Assembly (NCBI RefSeq): GCF_002930645.1
Contig: NZ_PSNW01000013.1
Span: 1 to 64,000, forward strand
Source: Solimonas fluminis
GTDB taxonomy: Bacteria; Pseudomonadota; Gammaproteobacteria; Nevskiales; Nevskiaceae
Reading direction: 5' to 3'
DNA length: 64,000 bases
The position numbers were made by a program, and so were the translations under genes. This document shows positions 44,023-54,240 of this stretch, piece by piece. The notes beneath the pieces are model-generated. The model searched no databases. It was not told the origin of the DNA and saw only the letters and a list, made by a program, of their open reading frames with translations. Positions within the stretch are counted from its first letter, which is position 1. Every line of letters starts with the position of its first letter.

Positions 44023-45381
44023 ATGCCGTTCATACCCCACACCGAGACCGACGTCCGCGAAATGCTGGCCGTCATCGGCGCGCCGAAGATCGAGGCGCTG
44101 TTCGACGAGATTCCCGAGAACCTGCGCTGCGGCAGCCTCAGCCAAGTGCCAGAAGGCCTTCCCGAGATGCGCGTGGCGCAGCTGATGCATGCCCGCGCCG
44201 CGCAGGACGGTTCGGCGCTGAACTTCATCGGCGCCGGCGCCTACGAACATCACATCCCGGCGGCGGTGTGGGAGATCACCACCCGCGGCGAGTTCTACTC
44301 CGCCTATACGCCGTACCAGGCCGAGGCCAGCCAGGGCACGCTGCAGGTGCTCTACGAGTACCAGACCATGATCTGCGGCCTCACCGGCATGCAGGTCAGC
44401 AATGCCTCGATGTACGACGGCGCCTCGGCGCTGGGCGAGGCCCTGCTGATGGCGGTGCGCGCCAACAAGGCCAACGGCTCGGGCAAGGTGCTGATGCCGC
44501 GCGCCGTGCATCCGTACTACCGCGACGTGGTGGCTTCCACGGCTTCGGCCCAGGGCGTGCAGCAGGTGCTGGTGGACTACGATCCGGCCAGCGGGCAGAC
44601 GCCGCTGGCGGCGCTCAAGGCCCATGAGGGCAGCGCGCCGACGGCGGTGGTGATCGCGCAGCCGAACTTCTTCGGCACGCTGGAGGACGTGGACGCCATC
44701 ACCGACTGGGCGCATGCCCAGGGGGCCCTGGTGGTGGCGGTGGTCAACCCGACCTCGCTGGCCGTCCTCAAGGCGCCGGGTTCCTGGGGGGCCAAGGGTG
44801 CCGACATCGTCTGCGGCGATGGCCAGCCCCTGGGCGCGCCGCTGGCCTCCGGCGGCCCCTACTTCGGCTTCCTGACGACGAAGATGGAATTCGTGCGCGA
44901 GATGCCGGGCCGCATCGTCGGCCGCACCGTGGACCTGGAGGGCAAGCCCGGCTTCACGCTGACGCTGCAGGCGCGCGAGCAGCACATCCGCCGTGCCAAG
45001 GCCAAGTCCAACATCTGCACCAACCAGGGCCTGCTCGTCACCGCCGCGACGATCTACATGAGCATCGTCGGCCCGCAGGGGCTGGCCAAGGTGGCATCGG
45101 CCTCGCTGGCCAACGCGCGCCAGCTGCTGAAGAAGCTGGCGGCCGTGCCCGGCGTGAGCCCGGCCTTCGCCGGTGCGCATTTCCACGAGGCCGTGATCCG
45201 CCTTCCGAAGCCGGCGGCGCCGGTGCTGGCGCAGCTGGCGGGGCAGGGCATCCTCGGCGGCTTCGACCTGTCGCGGCACTACCCGGAGCTGGGCAACGCC
45301 GTGCTGGTCTGCGCCACCGAAACCAAGACGACCGAACAACTGCAGCAGTTTGCGGACGCGCTGACCACGGCGCTTGCCTGA
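44023..45381 (+). CDS. gcvPA: Glycine dehydrogenase (decarboxylating) subunit 1
   Basis: 452 residues, the N-terminal half of a split P protein. [15 protein letters not shown] and [22 protein letters not shown] are typical. It works as a heterotetramer with GcvPB, which holds the PLP lysine. Two-subunit P proteins are usual in Firmicutes, archaea and some gammaproteobacteria, whereas E. coli has one fused chain. Eleven bases after gcvH. Confidence 0.96.
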   Translation: MPFIPHTETDVREMLAVIGAPKIEALFDEIPENLRCGSLSQVPEGLPEMRVAQLMHARAAQDGSALNFIGAGAYEHHIPAAVWEITTRGEFYSAYTPYQAEASQGTLQVLYEYQTMICGLTGMQVSNASMYDGASALGEALLMAVRANKANGSGKVLMPRAVHPYYRDVVASTASAQGVQQVLVDYDPASGQTPLAALKAHEGSAPTAVVIAQPNFFGTLEDVDAITDWAHAQGALVVAVVNPTSLAVLKAPGSWGAKGADIVCGDGQPLGAPLASGGPYFGFLTTKMEFVREMPGRIVGRTVDLEGKPGFTLTLQAREQHIRRAKAKSNICTNQGLLVTAATIYMSIVGPQGLAKVASASLANARQLLKKLAAVPGVSPAFAGAHFHEAVIRLPKPAAPVLAQLAGQGILGGFDLSRHYPELGNAVLVCATETKTTEQLQQFADALTTALA

Positions 45382-45414
45382 ACCAAGACTAAAGAACTCA
45401 AGGAGAGACATCGC

Positions 45415-45912
45415 ATGGCTACGATCACCCTGAAGGGCAACCCGGTACAGACCAGCGGCGACCTTCCCAAGGTCGGCACCGAGGCCCTGGGTTTCCGCCT
45501 GGTCGGCAAGGACCTCAAGGACGTGTCGCTGCACGACTATGTCGGCAAGCGCAAGGTGCTGAACATCTTCCCCTCGGTGGACACTCCGACCTGCGCCATG
45601 TCGGTGCGCCAGTTCAACCAGCGCGCCGCCGGCTTGAACAACACGGTGGTGCTGTGCATTTCCGTCGACCTGCCGTTCGCGCAGGGCCGCTTCTGCGGCG
45701 CCGAGGGCATCGCCAACGTCGAAATGCTGTCGCTGATGCGCGGCCGCCAGTTCGCCAGGGATTACGGCCTGCTGATCGAGACCGGTCCGCTGGCGGGCCT
45801 CACGGCCCGCGCGGTGGTGGTGCTGGACGAGGAAAACCGCGTGCTGCACAGCGAGCTGGTGCCGGAAATCGCCAACGAACCCAACTATGACGCGGCCCTG
45901 GCCGTGCTCTGA
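45415..45912 (+). CDS. tpx: Thiol peroxidase (2-Cys peroxiredoxin)
   Basis: 165 residues. The peroxidatic Cys60 is in [13 protein letters not shown] and the resolving Cys94 in GRFCGAEG, the same spacing as E. coli Tpx. It reduces H2O2 and alkyl peroxides with thioredoxin. AAGGAGAGA precedes the ATG. It is inserted between the two gcvP halves, 33 bases after gcvPA and 7 before gcvPB, so it should be transcribed under the glycine riboswitch. Confidence 0.95.
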   Translation: MATITLKGNPVQTSGDLPKVGTEALGFRLVGKDLKDVSLHDYVGKRKVLNIFPSVDTPTCAMSVRQFNQRAAGLNNTVVLCISVDLPFAQGRFCGAEGIANVEMLSLMRGRQFARDYGLLIETGPLAGLTARAVVVLDEENRVLHSELVPEIANEPNYDAALAVL

Positions 45913-45919
45913 GCGACAC

Positions 45920-47380
45920 ATGAGTGAAAAGCTGATCTTCGAACATTCGCGCCCCGGCCGCGAGGCCGCCGCGCAGAACCCCGGCGGCGACGTCGATCTT
46001 GCCGGCATTCCCGAGGCGCTGCGCCGCAAGGACAAGCCGCTGCTGCCGGAGGTTTCCGAGCTGCAGGCGGTGCGCCACTTCACGCGCCTGTCCCAGAAGA
46101 ACTTCTCGATCGACACGCACTTCTACCCGCTGGGTTCGTGCACGATGAAGTACAACCCCCGGGCCTGCAACACGCTGGCATCGATCCCGGAATTCCTGCA
46201 GCGCCACCCGCTGGCGCCGGATTCGCGCAGCCAGGGTTTCCTGGCCTGCATGTACGAGCTGCAGGAAATCCTCGAGGCCGTCACCGGCATGGCGGGTGTT
46301 TCGCTGACGCCGATGGCCGGTGCCCAGGGTGAATTCGCGGGCGTGGCGATGATCCAGGCCTACCACCGTGCCCGCGGCGATACGGCCCGCACCGAGATCC
46401 TGGTCCCCGACGCGGCCCATGGCACCAATCCGGCGACGGCGGCGATGCTCGGCTGCACCGTGCGAGAGATCAAGACCAACGCCGACGGCGACGTCGACGT
46501 CGAGGCGCTGAAGGCGGCCGTAGGCCCGCAGACCGCGGGCATCATGCTGACCAATCCCTCGACTTTCGGCGTGTTCGAGCGCCGCATCAAGGAGATCGCC
46601 GGGATCGTCCACGAAGCCGGCGGACTGTTGTACTACGACGGCGCCAACCTCAACGCCATCCTCGGCAAGGTTCGTCCCGGCGACATGGGCTTCGACGTGA
46701 TCCACATGAACCTGCACAAGACCTTCTCCACGCCTCATGGCGGCGGCGGTCCCGGCGCGGGAGCGGTGGGCGTGTCCGAGCGCCTGAAGCCCTTCCTGCC
46801 GATCCCGGTCGTGGGCAAGGACAACGGCCGCTACCGCTGGCTGGACGAGCGTGACCTGCCGCAGACCATCGGCCGGCTGTCGGCCTGGATGGGCAATGCC
46901 GGGGTGCTGATGCGCGCCTACATCTATGCGCGCCTGCTGGGCCGCGAGGGCATGCACCGGGTTGCCGAGTTCGCCACGCTCAACGCCAACTACCTGGCGG
47001 CGCGCCTGCGCGACAAGGGCTTCGACCTGGCCTTCCCGGATCGCCGCGCCAGCCACGAGTTCATCATCACGCTGAAGAGGCAGAAGCAGCAGATCGATCT
47101 CACGGCGACCGACGTGGCCAAGCGCCTGCTGGACTATGGCTACCACGCGCCGACGATCTACTTCCCGCTGCTGGTGCCGGAGTGCCTGCTGATCGAGCCC
47201 ACCGAGACCGAGGACCGCGAAACCCTGGACGCCTTCGTCGAGACGCTGGCGCGCATCTGGGAAGAGGCCAGGGCCGACATCGCCTACGTCAAGGGTGCGC
47301 CCTACACCATGCCGGTGCGCCGCCTCGACGACGTGCGGGCCGCGCGCCAGCTCGACCTGCGCTGGCAGCCGGCGGCCTGA
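45920..47380 (+). CDS. gcvPB: Glycine dehydrogenase (decarboxylating) subunit 2
   Basis: 486 residues. The PLP lysine is K267 in [29 protein letters not shown] near residue 73 binds the glycine carboxylate side. It decarboxylates glycine together with GcvPA. The start at 45920 (MSEKLIF) is chosen over an earlier ATG at 45887 that lies inside tpx. Confidence 0.96.
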   Translation: MSEKLIFEHSRPGREAAAQNPGGDVDLAGIPEALRRKDKPLLPEVSELQAVRHFTRLSQKNFSIDTHFYPLGSCTMKYNPRACNTLASIPEFLQRHPLAPDSRSQGFLACMYELQEILEAVTGMAGVSLTPMAGAQGEFAGVAMIQAYHRARGDTARTEILVPDAAHGTNPATAAMLGCTVREIKTNADGDVDVEALKAAVGPQTAGIMLTNPSTFGVFERRIKEIAGIVHEAGGLLYYDGANLNAILGKVRPGDMGFDVIHMNLHKTFSTPHGGGGPGAGAVGVSERLKPFLPIPVVGKDNGRYRWLDERDLPQTIGRLSAWMGNAGVLMRAYIYARLLGREGMHRVAEFATLNANYLAARLRDKGFDLAFPDRRASHEFIITLKRQKQQIDLTATDVAKRLLDYGYHAPTIYFPLLVPECLLIEPTETEDRETLDAFVETLARIWEEARADIAYVKGAPYTMPVRRLDDVRAARQLDLRWQPAA

Positions 47381-47381
47381 G

Positions 47382-47741
47382 ATGGCCGACGGAATCAAGG
47401 GCTGGCCGCGCCTGCTGCGAGCCACCAAGGTGTCGTACTGGGGGTTGGGCTGGGCGATCCGCGAGGAAGAGGCCTTCCGCATCGAGGCCGCGCTCTGCCT
47501 GCTGCTGGTGCCGGCCGCCCTGTGGCTGGGGCAGAGCGGCGTGGAACGGGCGATCATGATCATGAGCCTGTTCCTGGTGCTGATCACCGAGCTGCTGAAC
47601 ACCGCGGTGGAGGTCGTCGTCGACCGCATCGGCACCGAGCGGCACCCGCTGTCCGGACGCGCCAAGGATCTAGGCTCCGCGGCGGTCCATCTCTCCCTGG
47701 TCCAGGTTCCCGTGGTCTGGGGCCTGGTCTGCTTCGGCTGA
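47382..47741 (+). CDS. dgkA: Diacylglycerol kinase
   Basis: 119 residues with three membrane helices. ELLNTAVEVVVDRIG and HPLSGRAKDLGSAAV form the DgkA signature with the catalytic Glu and Asp. It phosphorylates diacylglycerol in the inner membrane. The ATG is one base past the gcvPB stop, so co-translation is likely. Confidence 0.94.
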   Translation: MADGIKGWPRLLRATKVSYWGLGWAIREEEAFRIEAALCLLLVPAALWLGQSGVERAIMIMSLFLVLITELLNTAVEVVVDRIGTERHPLSGRAKDLGSAAVHLSLVQVPVVWGLVCFG

Positions 47742-47760
47742 ACACAGAAGAACCACGACA

Positions 47761-48690
47761 ATGTCTGCCCTGATCTGCGGCTCCTTCGCCTACGACACCA
47801 TCATGGTGTTCCCCGGCCACTTCAAGAACGAAATCCTGCCGGACAAGGTTCACATCCTGAATGTGTCCTTCCTGGTGCCGCAGATGCGCCGCGAGTTCGG
47901 CGGCTGCGCCGGCAACATCGCCTACAACCTCAAGCTGCTGGGCGGCGAGCCGCTGCCGATGGGCACGGTCGGCAACGATTTCGAGCGCTATGCGGCCTGG
48001 ATGGACCAGAACGGCGTCTGCCGCGACTACGTCAAGCTGGTCCCGGACGCCTATACCGCACAGGCCTACATCACCACCGACCTGGACGACAACCAGATCA
48101 CGGCCTTCCATCCGGGAGCGATGAACTTCTCGCACACCCAGGACGTGCCCGCCGGCGTGAAGATCGGCACGGTCTCTCCGGACGGACGCGACGGCATGCT
48201 GCTGCATGCCCGCCAGTTCGCGGAGGCCGGCATCCCCTTCATCTTCGATCCCGGCCAGGGCCTGCCGATGTTCGGCGGCGAGGAACTGCGTGACTTCATC
48301 GCCAAGGCGTCCTATGTCGCCGTCAATGACTACGAGGCCGAGCTGCTGATGGAGCGTACCGGCTGGACGCTGCGCCAGATCGCCGGCCATCTCGATGCCC
48401 TGATCGTGACCCGCGGCGGCAAGGGCTCCCACATCATTACGCCGAAGAAGCAGTACGAGATTCCCTGCGCCGAGGCCGGCTCGCTGACCGATCCCACCGG
48501 CTGCGGCGACGCTTTCCGTGCCGGCCTGCTGTACGGCCTGCAGAGCGGCAAGGACTGGGAGACCACCGGCCGCATCGCCTCGCTGATGGGCGCCTACAAC
48601 ATCGAGCGCCCGGGAACCCAGAACCACCGCTTCACCCTGGACGAGTTCCGCGAGCGTTTCCGCGAAGAATTCCGCTACGACTTCGCATGA
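47761..48690 (+). CDS. PfkB-family carbohydrate/nucleoside kinase
   Basis: 309 residues. FGGCAGNIAYNL is the first PfkB signature and DPTGCGDAFRAGLLYG the second, with the catalytic Asp. Proteins of this size and start (CGSFAYDTIMVFPGHF) are annotated as adenosine kinase-like or sugar kinases; the exact substrate is not clear. It overlaps the next gene by four bases. Confidence 0.88.
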   Translation: MSALICGSFAYDTIMVFPGHFKNEILPDKVHILNVSFLVPQMRREFGGCAGNIAYNLKLLGGEPLPMGTVGNDFERYAAWMDQNGVCRDYVKLVPDAYTAQAYITTDLDDNQITAFHPGAMNFSHTQDVPAGVKIGTVSPDGRDGMLLHARQFAEAGIPFIFDPGQGLPMFGGEELRDFIAKASYVAVNDYEAELLMERTGWTLRQIAGHLDALIVTRGGKGSHIITPKKQYEIPCAEAGSLTDPTGCGDAFRAGLLYGLQSGKDWETTGRIASLMGAYNIERPGTQNHRFTLDEFRERFREEFRYDFA

Positions 48691-49862
48691 TCGAGCTGAA
48701 GCTGAAGCCCCGCGAGGACCGGCGCCTGCGCGCCGGGCATCTCTGGGTCTACTCCAACGAGCTGCAGACCGATCCCGCGTTCCGCGGCATCGCGCCCGGC
48801 AGCCTGTGCCGCGTCAGCGACGACCGCGGCAAGCCCCTGGGCACCGGCTACGTCAATCCGCACGCCCTGCTGGCGGTGCGCATCCTGGCCGGCAACGCCG
48901 AGACGGCGATCGATGCCGACTGGTTCGCCCGGCGCATCGAGGCCGCCCTGGCCCTGCGCCAGCGCCTCTACGACGCGCCGTACTACCGCCTGGTACACGG
49001 CGAGTCCGACGGACTGCCGGGCCTGGTGGTGGACCGCTACGGTGACTGGTGCGTGGTCCAGCTCGGCACGGCCGGCATGGAAAACCTCAAGGCGCAGGTC
49101 ATCGCCGGCCTGCAGTCCGTGCTCCGGCCACGCGGCATCCTGCTGCGCAACGACGGCGGCCTGCGCGAGCTCGAAGGGCTGCCGGCCTACGTGGAAGCGG
49201 TCGGCGAGGTGCCGGACGAGGTCGAGCTGCTGGAAAGCGGCGTGCGCTTCCTGGCGCCGCTGCGCGCCGGGCAGAAGACCGGCTGGTTCTACGACCAGCA
49301 CGACAACCGCGACCGCCTGGCGCGCTACGTCCGCGGCGCCCGGGTGCTCGACGTGTTCTCCTACGTCGGCGGCTGGGCGATCCGCTCCGCCGCCTTCGGG
49401 GCCAGCGCCGTGACCTGCATCGACAGCTCCCAGACGGCCCTGGACGCCGCCCGGCGCAGCGCCGCGCTGAACGGATTCGAGATCGAGACCCTCCGCGACG
49501 AAGCCCTGGACGCCCTCAAGGCCCTGCGCCGCGACCAGCGCCAGTTCGACGTCGTGGTGGTGGACCCGCCGGCCCTGATCAAGCGCAAGAAGGACTACGA
49601 GGCCGGCCTGGAGCACTACGCCGCGCTGAACCGGGCCGCCCTGCACCTGCTGCCGGCGGACGGCATCCTGATTTCCTGTTCCTGCTCGCACCACCTCGAG
49701 GCCGAGGCGCTTCAGCGCATCCTGCTGCGCGAGTCGCGTCACGCCGGCCGGCGACTGCAGATCCTGGAGCAGGGCGCCCAGTCCGCGGACCACCCGGTGC
49801 ACCCGGCGATTCCCGAGACGCGCTATCTCAAGGGCTTCTATTGCCGCGTGCTGGCGGCCTGA
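48687..49862 (+). CDS. rlmI: 23S rRNA (cytosine-C5)-methyltransferase RlmI-like
   Basis: 391 residues. An N-terminal PUA domain (about 1-75), a linker domain, and a Rossmann methyltransferase with VLDVFSYVGGWAIRSA, VVVDPPALIKRKKD and ISCSCSHHL. E. coli RlmI makes m5C1962 in 23S rRNA and has the same layout. RlmK or other PUA-methyltransferase substrates cannot be excluded. Confidence 0.88.
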   Translation: MIELKLKPREDRRLRAGHLWVYSNELQTDPAFRGIAPGSLCRVSDDRGKPLGTGYVNPHALLAVRILAGNAETAIDADWFARRIEAALALRQRLYDAPYYRLVHGESDGLPGLVVDRYGDWCVVQLGTAGMENLKAQVIAGLQSVLRPRGILLRNDGGLRELEGLPAYVEAVGEVPDEVELLESGVRFLAPLRAGQKTGWFYDQHDNRDRLARYVRGARVLDVFSYVGGWAIRSAAFGASAVTCIDSSQTALDAARRSAALNGFEIETLRDEALDALKALRRDQRQFDVVVVDPPALIKRKKDYEAGLEHYAALNRAALHLLPADGILISCSCSHHLEAEALQRILLRESRHAGRRLQILEQGAQSADHPVHPAIPETRYLKGFYCRVLAA

Positions 49863-49933
49863 GCCAGGATTCAGGGCGGCCTGTGCGGCGGCGCCCCGAT
49901 CCGCGACAATAGGGCATCACCTCCAGGCTCCCC

Positions 49934-50719
49934 ATGCTCGTCCATCCCAACATCGACCCGATCGCGATCAAGCTCGGCCCCCTGTCCATCCACTGGTACG
50001 GCCTGATGTACCTGCTGGGTTTCTGGGGCGCCTGGTACCTCGGCACCATCCGCGCCCGGCAGAAGCACATCAACTGGTCGCGCGACGACGTTTCGGACCT
50101 GCTGTTCTACATCGTGATGGGCGTGATCCTGGGCGGCCGCATCGGCTACACCCTGTTCTACAACTTCTCCGGCTTCATCCACGAGCCGCTGGTGATCTTC
50201 CGCATGTGGGAAGGCGGCATGTCCTTCCATGGCGGCCTGCTGGGCGTCATCACCGCGTATTTCCTGTTCGCCTGGAAGAAGAAGCTCAACGTCTTCGACA
50301 TCGCCGACTTCGCCGCGCCGCTGGTGCCGGTAGGCCTGTTCACCGGCCGCATCGGCAACTTCATCAACGGCGAGCTCTGGGGGGCGCCCACGACGCTGCC
50401 CTGGGGCATGGTGTTCCGCGGCGCCGGGCCGGAACCGCGCCATCCGTCCATGCTCTACGAGGCCGTGCTGGAGGGCCTGGTGCTCTGCGCCCTGTTGTGG
50501 TGGTTCGCGGCCAGGCCGCGGCCGCGCATGGCGGTCTCGGCGCTGTTCCTGGTCGGCTACGGCGTGTTCCGGACCTCGGTCGAGTTCGTGCGCCTGCCGG
50601 ACGCCCACATCGGTTACCTTTACGGTACCGGCTGGCTGACCATGGGCATGGTGCTGAGCTTCCCCATGATCGCGGCCGGCGCGGTGATGCTGGCGATCGC
50701 CTACGGACGGAAGCGCTGA
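49934..50719 (+). CDS. lgt: Prolipoprotein diacylglyceryl transferase
   Basis: 261 residues with seven membrane segments. [13 protein letters not shown] is the Lgt signature, and HGGLLGVI contains the catalytic His. It adds diacylglycerol to the lipobox cysteine, the first step in maturing lipoproteins, several of which are encoded in this window. Its stop is four bases before thyA, the order seen in many gammaproteobacteria. Confidence 0.96.
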   Translation: MLVHPNIDPIAIKLGPLSIHWYGLMYLLGFWGAWYLGTIRARQKHINWSRDDVSDLLFYIVMGVILGGRIGYTLFYNFSGFIHEPLVIFRMWEGGMSFHGGLLGVITAYFLFAWKKKLNVFDIADFAAPLVPVGLFTGRIGNFINGELWGAPTTLPWGMVFRGAGPEPRHPSMLYEAVLEGLVLCALLWWFAARPRPRMAVSALFLVGYGVFRTSVEFVRLPDAHIGYLYGTGWLTMGMVLSFPMIAAGAVMLAIAYGRKR

Positions 50720-50723
50720 GACC

Positions 50724-51518
50724 ATGAAGCAATACCAGGACCTGATGCGGCATGTGCTGGAACACGGTGCCGAGAAGTCGGACCGAACGGGCACCGGCAC
50801 GCGCTCGGTGTTCGGCTACCAGATGCGCTTCGACCTGGCGCAGGGCTTCCCCCTGCTGACCACCAAGAAGCTGCACCTGCGCTCGATCCTGCATGAGCTG
50901 CTCTGGTTCCTGAAGGGCGAGACCAACATCGCCTACCTCAAGGAAAACGGCGTCTCCATCTGGGACGAGTGGGCCAGCCCCGAGGGCGAGCTGGGGCCGG
51001 TCTACGGCAAGCAGTGGCGCGACTGGGTCGCCCCGGACGGGCGCCATATCGACCAGATCAGCGAGGTGATCGCGCAAATCCGCAAGAACCCGGATTCGCG
51101 CCGCCTGATCGTCTCCGCCTGGAATGTCGGCGAGCTGGACAAGATGGCGCTGATGCCCTGCCATGCCTTCTTCCAGTTCTATGTCGCCAACGGCCGCCTG
51201 TCCTGCCAGCTCTACCAGCGCAGCGCCGACATCTTCCTGGGCGTGCCCTTCAACATCGCGTCCTATGCGCTGCTGCTGCTGATGGTGGCGCAGGTGACGG
51301 ACCTGGAGCCGGGCGAGTTCGTCTGGACCGGCGGCGACTGCCACCTGTACAGCAACCACCTGGAACAGACCCGCGAGCAGCTTGCCCGTGCGCCGCGCCC
51401 GCTGCCGAAGATGACGCTGAACCCGCACGTGAAGGACATCTTCGCCTTCCGCTTCGAGGACTTCGTGCTGTCGGACTACGATCCGCATCCGCACATCAAG
51501 GCGCCCGTAGCCGTTTGA
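50724..51518 (+). CDS. thyA: Thymidylate synthase
   Basis: 264 residues, equal to E. coli ThyA. Catalytic Cys146 in [11 protein letters not shown]; folate- and dUMP-binding residues in [21 protein letters not shown]. It methylates dUMP using methylene-tetrahydrofolate, the product of the GcvT reaction nearby. Confidence 0.97.
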   Translation: MKQYQDLMRHVLEHGAEKSDRTGTGTRSVFGYQMRFDLAQGFPLLTTKKLHLRSILHELLWFLKGETNIAYLKENGVSIWDEWASPEGELGPVYGKQWRDWVAPDGRHIDQISEVIAQIRKNPDSRRLIVSAWNVGELDKMALMPCHAFFQFYVANGRLSCQLYQRSADIFLGVPFNIASYALLLLMVAQVTDLEPGEFVWTGGDCHLYSNHLEQTREQLARAPRPLPKMTLNPHVKDIFAFRFEDFVLSDYDPHPHIKAPVAV

Positions 51519-51522
51519 GCCG

Positions 51523-52002
51523 ATGATCTCCCTGATCGCGGCGCTGGACGACAACCGCCTGATCGGCCGCGACAACGCGCTGCCCTGGCGCCTGCCCAAC
51601 GACCTGAAGTTCTTCAAGCGCAGCACGCTGGACAAGATCGTGCTGATGGGGCGCAAGACCTGGGATTCGCTGGGCCGGCCGCTGCCGCAGCGCGAGAACT
51701 GGGTGCTGACGCGCGACCGCGCCTTTGCTCCAGCCGGCGCCCGCGTGTTCCATGACGTCGGCGAAGCCTTCGCCGCGGCCGGAGAGCGCGAACTGGTGGT
51801 GATCGGTGGTGCCGAACTCTACCGGCAGGCCCTGTCGCGGGTGCAGCGCATGTACCTGACCGAGGTGCATGGGCGTTTCGAGGGGGACGCCTGGTTCCCC
51901 GAATTCGATGCCGCCGCCTGGCGCGAGTCCTGGCGCGAGGACCATCCGGCGGATGCGCAGCATGCCTGCGCCTACAGCTTCGTCTGCTACGACAGGCGAT
52001 GA
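51523..52002 (+). CDS. folA: Dihydrofolate reductase
   Basis: 159 residues, equal to E. coli. The active-site Asp27 is in LPNDLKFF; MGRKTWDSLG is the NADPH loop. It regenerates tetrahydrofolate after ThyA. Four bases after thyA; its TGA overlaps the ATG of the next gene. Confidence 0.97.
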   Translation: MISLIAALDDNRLIGRDNALPWRLPNDLKFFKRSTLDKIVLMGRKTWDSLGRPLPQRENWVLTRDRAFAPAGARVFHDVGEAFAAAGERELVVIGGAELYRQALSRVQRMYLTEVHGRFEGDAWFPEFDAAAWRESWREDHPADAQHACAYSFVCYDRR

Positions 52003-53246
52003 GGCGCCTGCCCTGGCTGCTGTTGCTGGCCAGTGCCTGGGCCCAGGCGGAGCAGGGAGTTCCGGCCATCCGCGAAATCGCCTTCGAGGGCAATGACACG
52101 ACCCGGCCGCGCACCATGCTACGCGAGATGGTCGTGACCGTGGGCGATCCGGCCGATCCGGAGAAGGTGGAGCGCAGCCGCCAGGCCGTGCAGGACCTGG
52201 GCCTGTTCAAGGAAGTGAGCGTCCGCCAGGAGCCCATCGACGGCGGGGTACGGCTGGTGTTCAGGGTCCGCGAGCGCTGGTACGTCCTGCCCACGCCGCG
52301 CGTCGATGCCAAGGCCGGAGGCGAGTACAGCTACGGCGCCCAGGTCGTCTGGAACAACCTCTGGGGCCTGGACCATACCTTGCGCGTGATCTGGGAACGG
52401 GAGGACAACAAGGAAGCCGGCGTCGGCCTGCAGACCAACCATGCCTTCAGCTACAGCGCGCCGCAGGTGTTCGACAGCCGCTACGGCGTCGGCGTGTCGG
52501 CCAGCGAGATCGTGCGCCCCACCGACCTGCCCGGCGGCGGGGGCACCTACGAGGAGACCCTGCAGTACCTGAGCCTGGGCCTCACCCGCAACCTGTCGGA
52601 GGGGCCTCGCAGCCAGGGCTGGAGCATCGGCGCGGGCCTGGGCTGGTTCAATCAGGAGACCACGGGCCCCGGCGCACCCGAGCCGTACGGCTCCGCCACG
52701 GCGCCCTTCGCCAGCGTCAACTACCGTGACCTGCGCCTGCGGATCTACAGCGAGGAAGGCGTGGTCTTCCGCAGCTCGCTGCAGGCCTCGGCCAAGGACT
52801 GGGCCTCGGACTACGGCTTCGTCAGCTACAACGGCCGCTACGCCCGCTACCTGCATGTCGGACAGGCCGACCACCAGACCCTGCATTTCTTCGCCGAGCT
52901 GGGCGCCCGGCTGGACGGACCTCCGGACGAGGACGCCTACTATCTCGGCGGCGACAGCCTGCTGCGCGGCTACGACAAGGAGTTCGTCGAGGGCGACGCG
53001 GTCTACCGTGTCGCGGCGGAGTTCGCCCGCCCCCTGCATTGGCGCTGGCTGCGCTGGGTACTGATCGCCGAGGCGGGCAACGTGTTCGAGCGGCCCCAGG
53101 ATTTCACCCTCGGCCGGGTCTACACCAGCGTCGGCGCCGCCTTGAGGCTGCGCCTGAGCTGGTTCGTCAACGTCGAGGTCGAGGCGGGAGTGGCCATTCC
53201 GGTCGGCGATGACGGCGGCGCCCGTTTCTTTGCCGGCGCGGTCTGA
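51999..53246 (+). CDS. BamA/TamA-like outer-membrane barrel with one POTRA
   Basis: 415 residues. A signal peptide (to about AQAEQG), one POTRA-like domain (about 25-95, with IAFEGNDTTRPRTMLREM) and a predicted 16-strand surface-antigen barrel. LGGDSLLRGYDKEF carries the RGY motif of the L6 loop. Canonical BamA has five POTRA domains and TamA three, so this is a minimal member. The ATG overlaps the folA stop, which suggests joint expression. Its cargo or role is unknown. Confidence 0.85.
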   Translation: MRRLPWLLLLASAWAQAEQGVPAIREIAFEGNDTTRPRTMLREMVVTVGDPADPEKVERSRQAVQDLGLFKEVSVRQEPIDGGVRLVFRVRERWYVLPTPRVDAKAGGEYSYGAQVVWNNLWGLDHTLRVIWEREDNKEAGVGLQTNHAFSYSAPQVFDSRYGVGVSASEIVRPTDLPGGGGTYEETLQYLSLGLTRNLSEGPRSQGWSIGAGLGWFNQETTGPGAPEPYGSATAPFASVNYRDLRLRIYSEEGVVFRSSLQASAKDWASDYGFVSYNGRYARYLHVGQADHQTLHFFAELGARLDGPPDEDAYYLGGDSLLRGYDKEFVEGDAVYRVAAEFARPLHWRWLRWVLIAEAGNVFERPQDFTLGRVYTSVGAALRLRLSWFVNVEVEAGVAIPVGDDGGARFFAGAV

Positions 53247-53251
53247 ACTGC

Positions 53252-53257
53252 TATAAG
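53252..53257 (+). promoter_or_regulatory. Possible -10 box of the acyl-CoA-binding protein gene
   Basis: TATAAG six bases after the end of the barrel gene, 35 bases before the ATG at 53292. GGAGAA is at 53281-53286. No clear -35. Confidence 0.3.
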
Positions 53258-53291
53258 ACGCGCGTCATTCCACAACTATACGGAGAACTCC

Positions 53292-53558
53292 ATGGCAGAC
53301 CTCAAGGCCGCCTTCGCCCAGGCCCAGATCGACGTCAAGACCATCACCAAGCGTCCCAGCAACGATGATTTCCTGGCCCTGTACTCGCTGTTCAAGCAGG
53401 CCAACGAGGGTGACGTGAAGGGCAGCCGTCCCGGCATGCTCGACATGGTCGGCCGCGCCAAGTACGACGCCTGGGCCAAGCTCAAGGGCACCGGTGCCGA
53501 CAAGGCCATGCAGCAATACATCGACAAGGTGGCTTCGCTGTTGAAGACGCATAAGTAA
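53292..53558 (+). CDS. Acyl-CoA-binding protein
   Basis: 88 residues, the whole ACBP four-helix fold. LYSLFKQANEGDV and KYDAWAKLKGTG hold the Lys and Tyr that bind CoA phosphate and adenine. It carries long-chain acyl-CoAs in the cytoplasm. ACBPs are uncommon in Enterobacteria but frequent in lipid-degrading proteobacteria. One base after the stop codon a repeated hairpin element begins. Confidence 0.93.
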   Translation: MADLKAAFAQAQIDVKTITKRPSNDDFLALYSLFKQANEGDVKGSRPGMLDMVGRAKYDAWAKLKGTGADKAMQQYIDKVASLLKTHK

Positions 53559-53559
53559 A

Positions 53560-54182
53560 GCCCCGAGCAGCGTGGAGGGGCCCCAACGAAGTTGGGGATC
53601 CTAGCGTCGCGAGTGGGCGGGGGGAGTTGACCGCCCCTGCCATCGATACCGCTGGTCCAGAAAACGAAGAGCAGCGTGGAGGGGCCCCAACGAAGTTGGG
53701 GATCCTAGCGTCGCGAGTGGGCGGGGGAGTTGACCGCCCCTGCCATCGATACCGCTGGTCCAGAAAACGAAGAGCAGCGTGGAGGGGCCCCAACGAAGTT
53801 GGGGATCCTAGCGTCGCGAGTGGGCGGGGGAGTTGACCGCCCCTGCCATCGATACCGCTGGTCCAGAAAACGAAGAGCAGCGTGGAGGGGCCCCAACGAA
53901 GTTGGGGATCCTAGCGTCGCGAGTGGGCGGGGGAGTTGACCGCCCCTGCCATCGATACCGCTGGTCCAGAAAACGAAGAGCAGCGTGGAGGGGCCCCAAC
54001 GAAGTTGGGGATCCTAGCGTCGCGAGTGGGCGGGGGGAGTTGACCGCCCCTGCCATCGATACCGCTGGTCCAGAAAACGAAGAGCAGCGTGGAGGGGCCC
54101 CAACGAAGTTGGGGATCCTGGTGTCGCGAGTGGGCGTCGCGAGTTGTCTGTCCTATCCATCGACACACTGGTTCGGAAAACA
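53560..54182. repeat. Tandem array of a 103-104-bp hairpin element, about six copies
   Basis: Copies of GAGCAGCGTGGAGGGGCCCC begin at 53565, 53669, 53772, 53875, 53978 and 54082. The spacing is 103 bp, or 104 where a G-run has six rather than five G. Each unit has a hairpin CCCCAAC-GAA-GTTGGGG (53581-53597 in copy 1) followed by a GGGCGG...CCGCCC stem. The first copy starts GCCCC directly after the acyl-CoA-binding protein stop. Copy 6 changes at about 54120 and runs into the terminator at 54181. Copies are otherwise nearly identical and have no variable spacers. A single related element lies inverted at 56964-57023. Confidence 0.92.
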
Positions 54183-54211
54183 AGAAAGGCGGCCATTGGC
54201 CGCCTTTCTTG
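54181..54211. terminator. Perfect 14-bp hairpin between the array and a DUF1302 gene
   Basis: CAAGAAAGGCGGCC pairs with GGCCGCCTTTCTTG across ATT. It lies 30 bases past the minus-strand DUF1302 stop and could end both that gene and the array transcript. A second, imperfect palindrome (CCCGCGCGCGGG core) is at about 54215-54238. Confidence 0.75.
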
Positions 54212-54240
54212 TCTCTCTTCCCGCGCGCGGGAGAGAGGCG

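Noticed and set aside
53560-54182. CRISPR array
   Set aside because: The whole 103-bp unit is conserved, with no variable spacers and no cas genes nearby.
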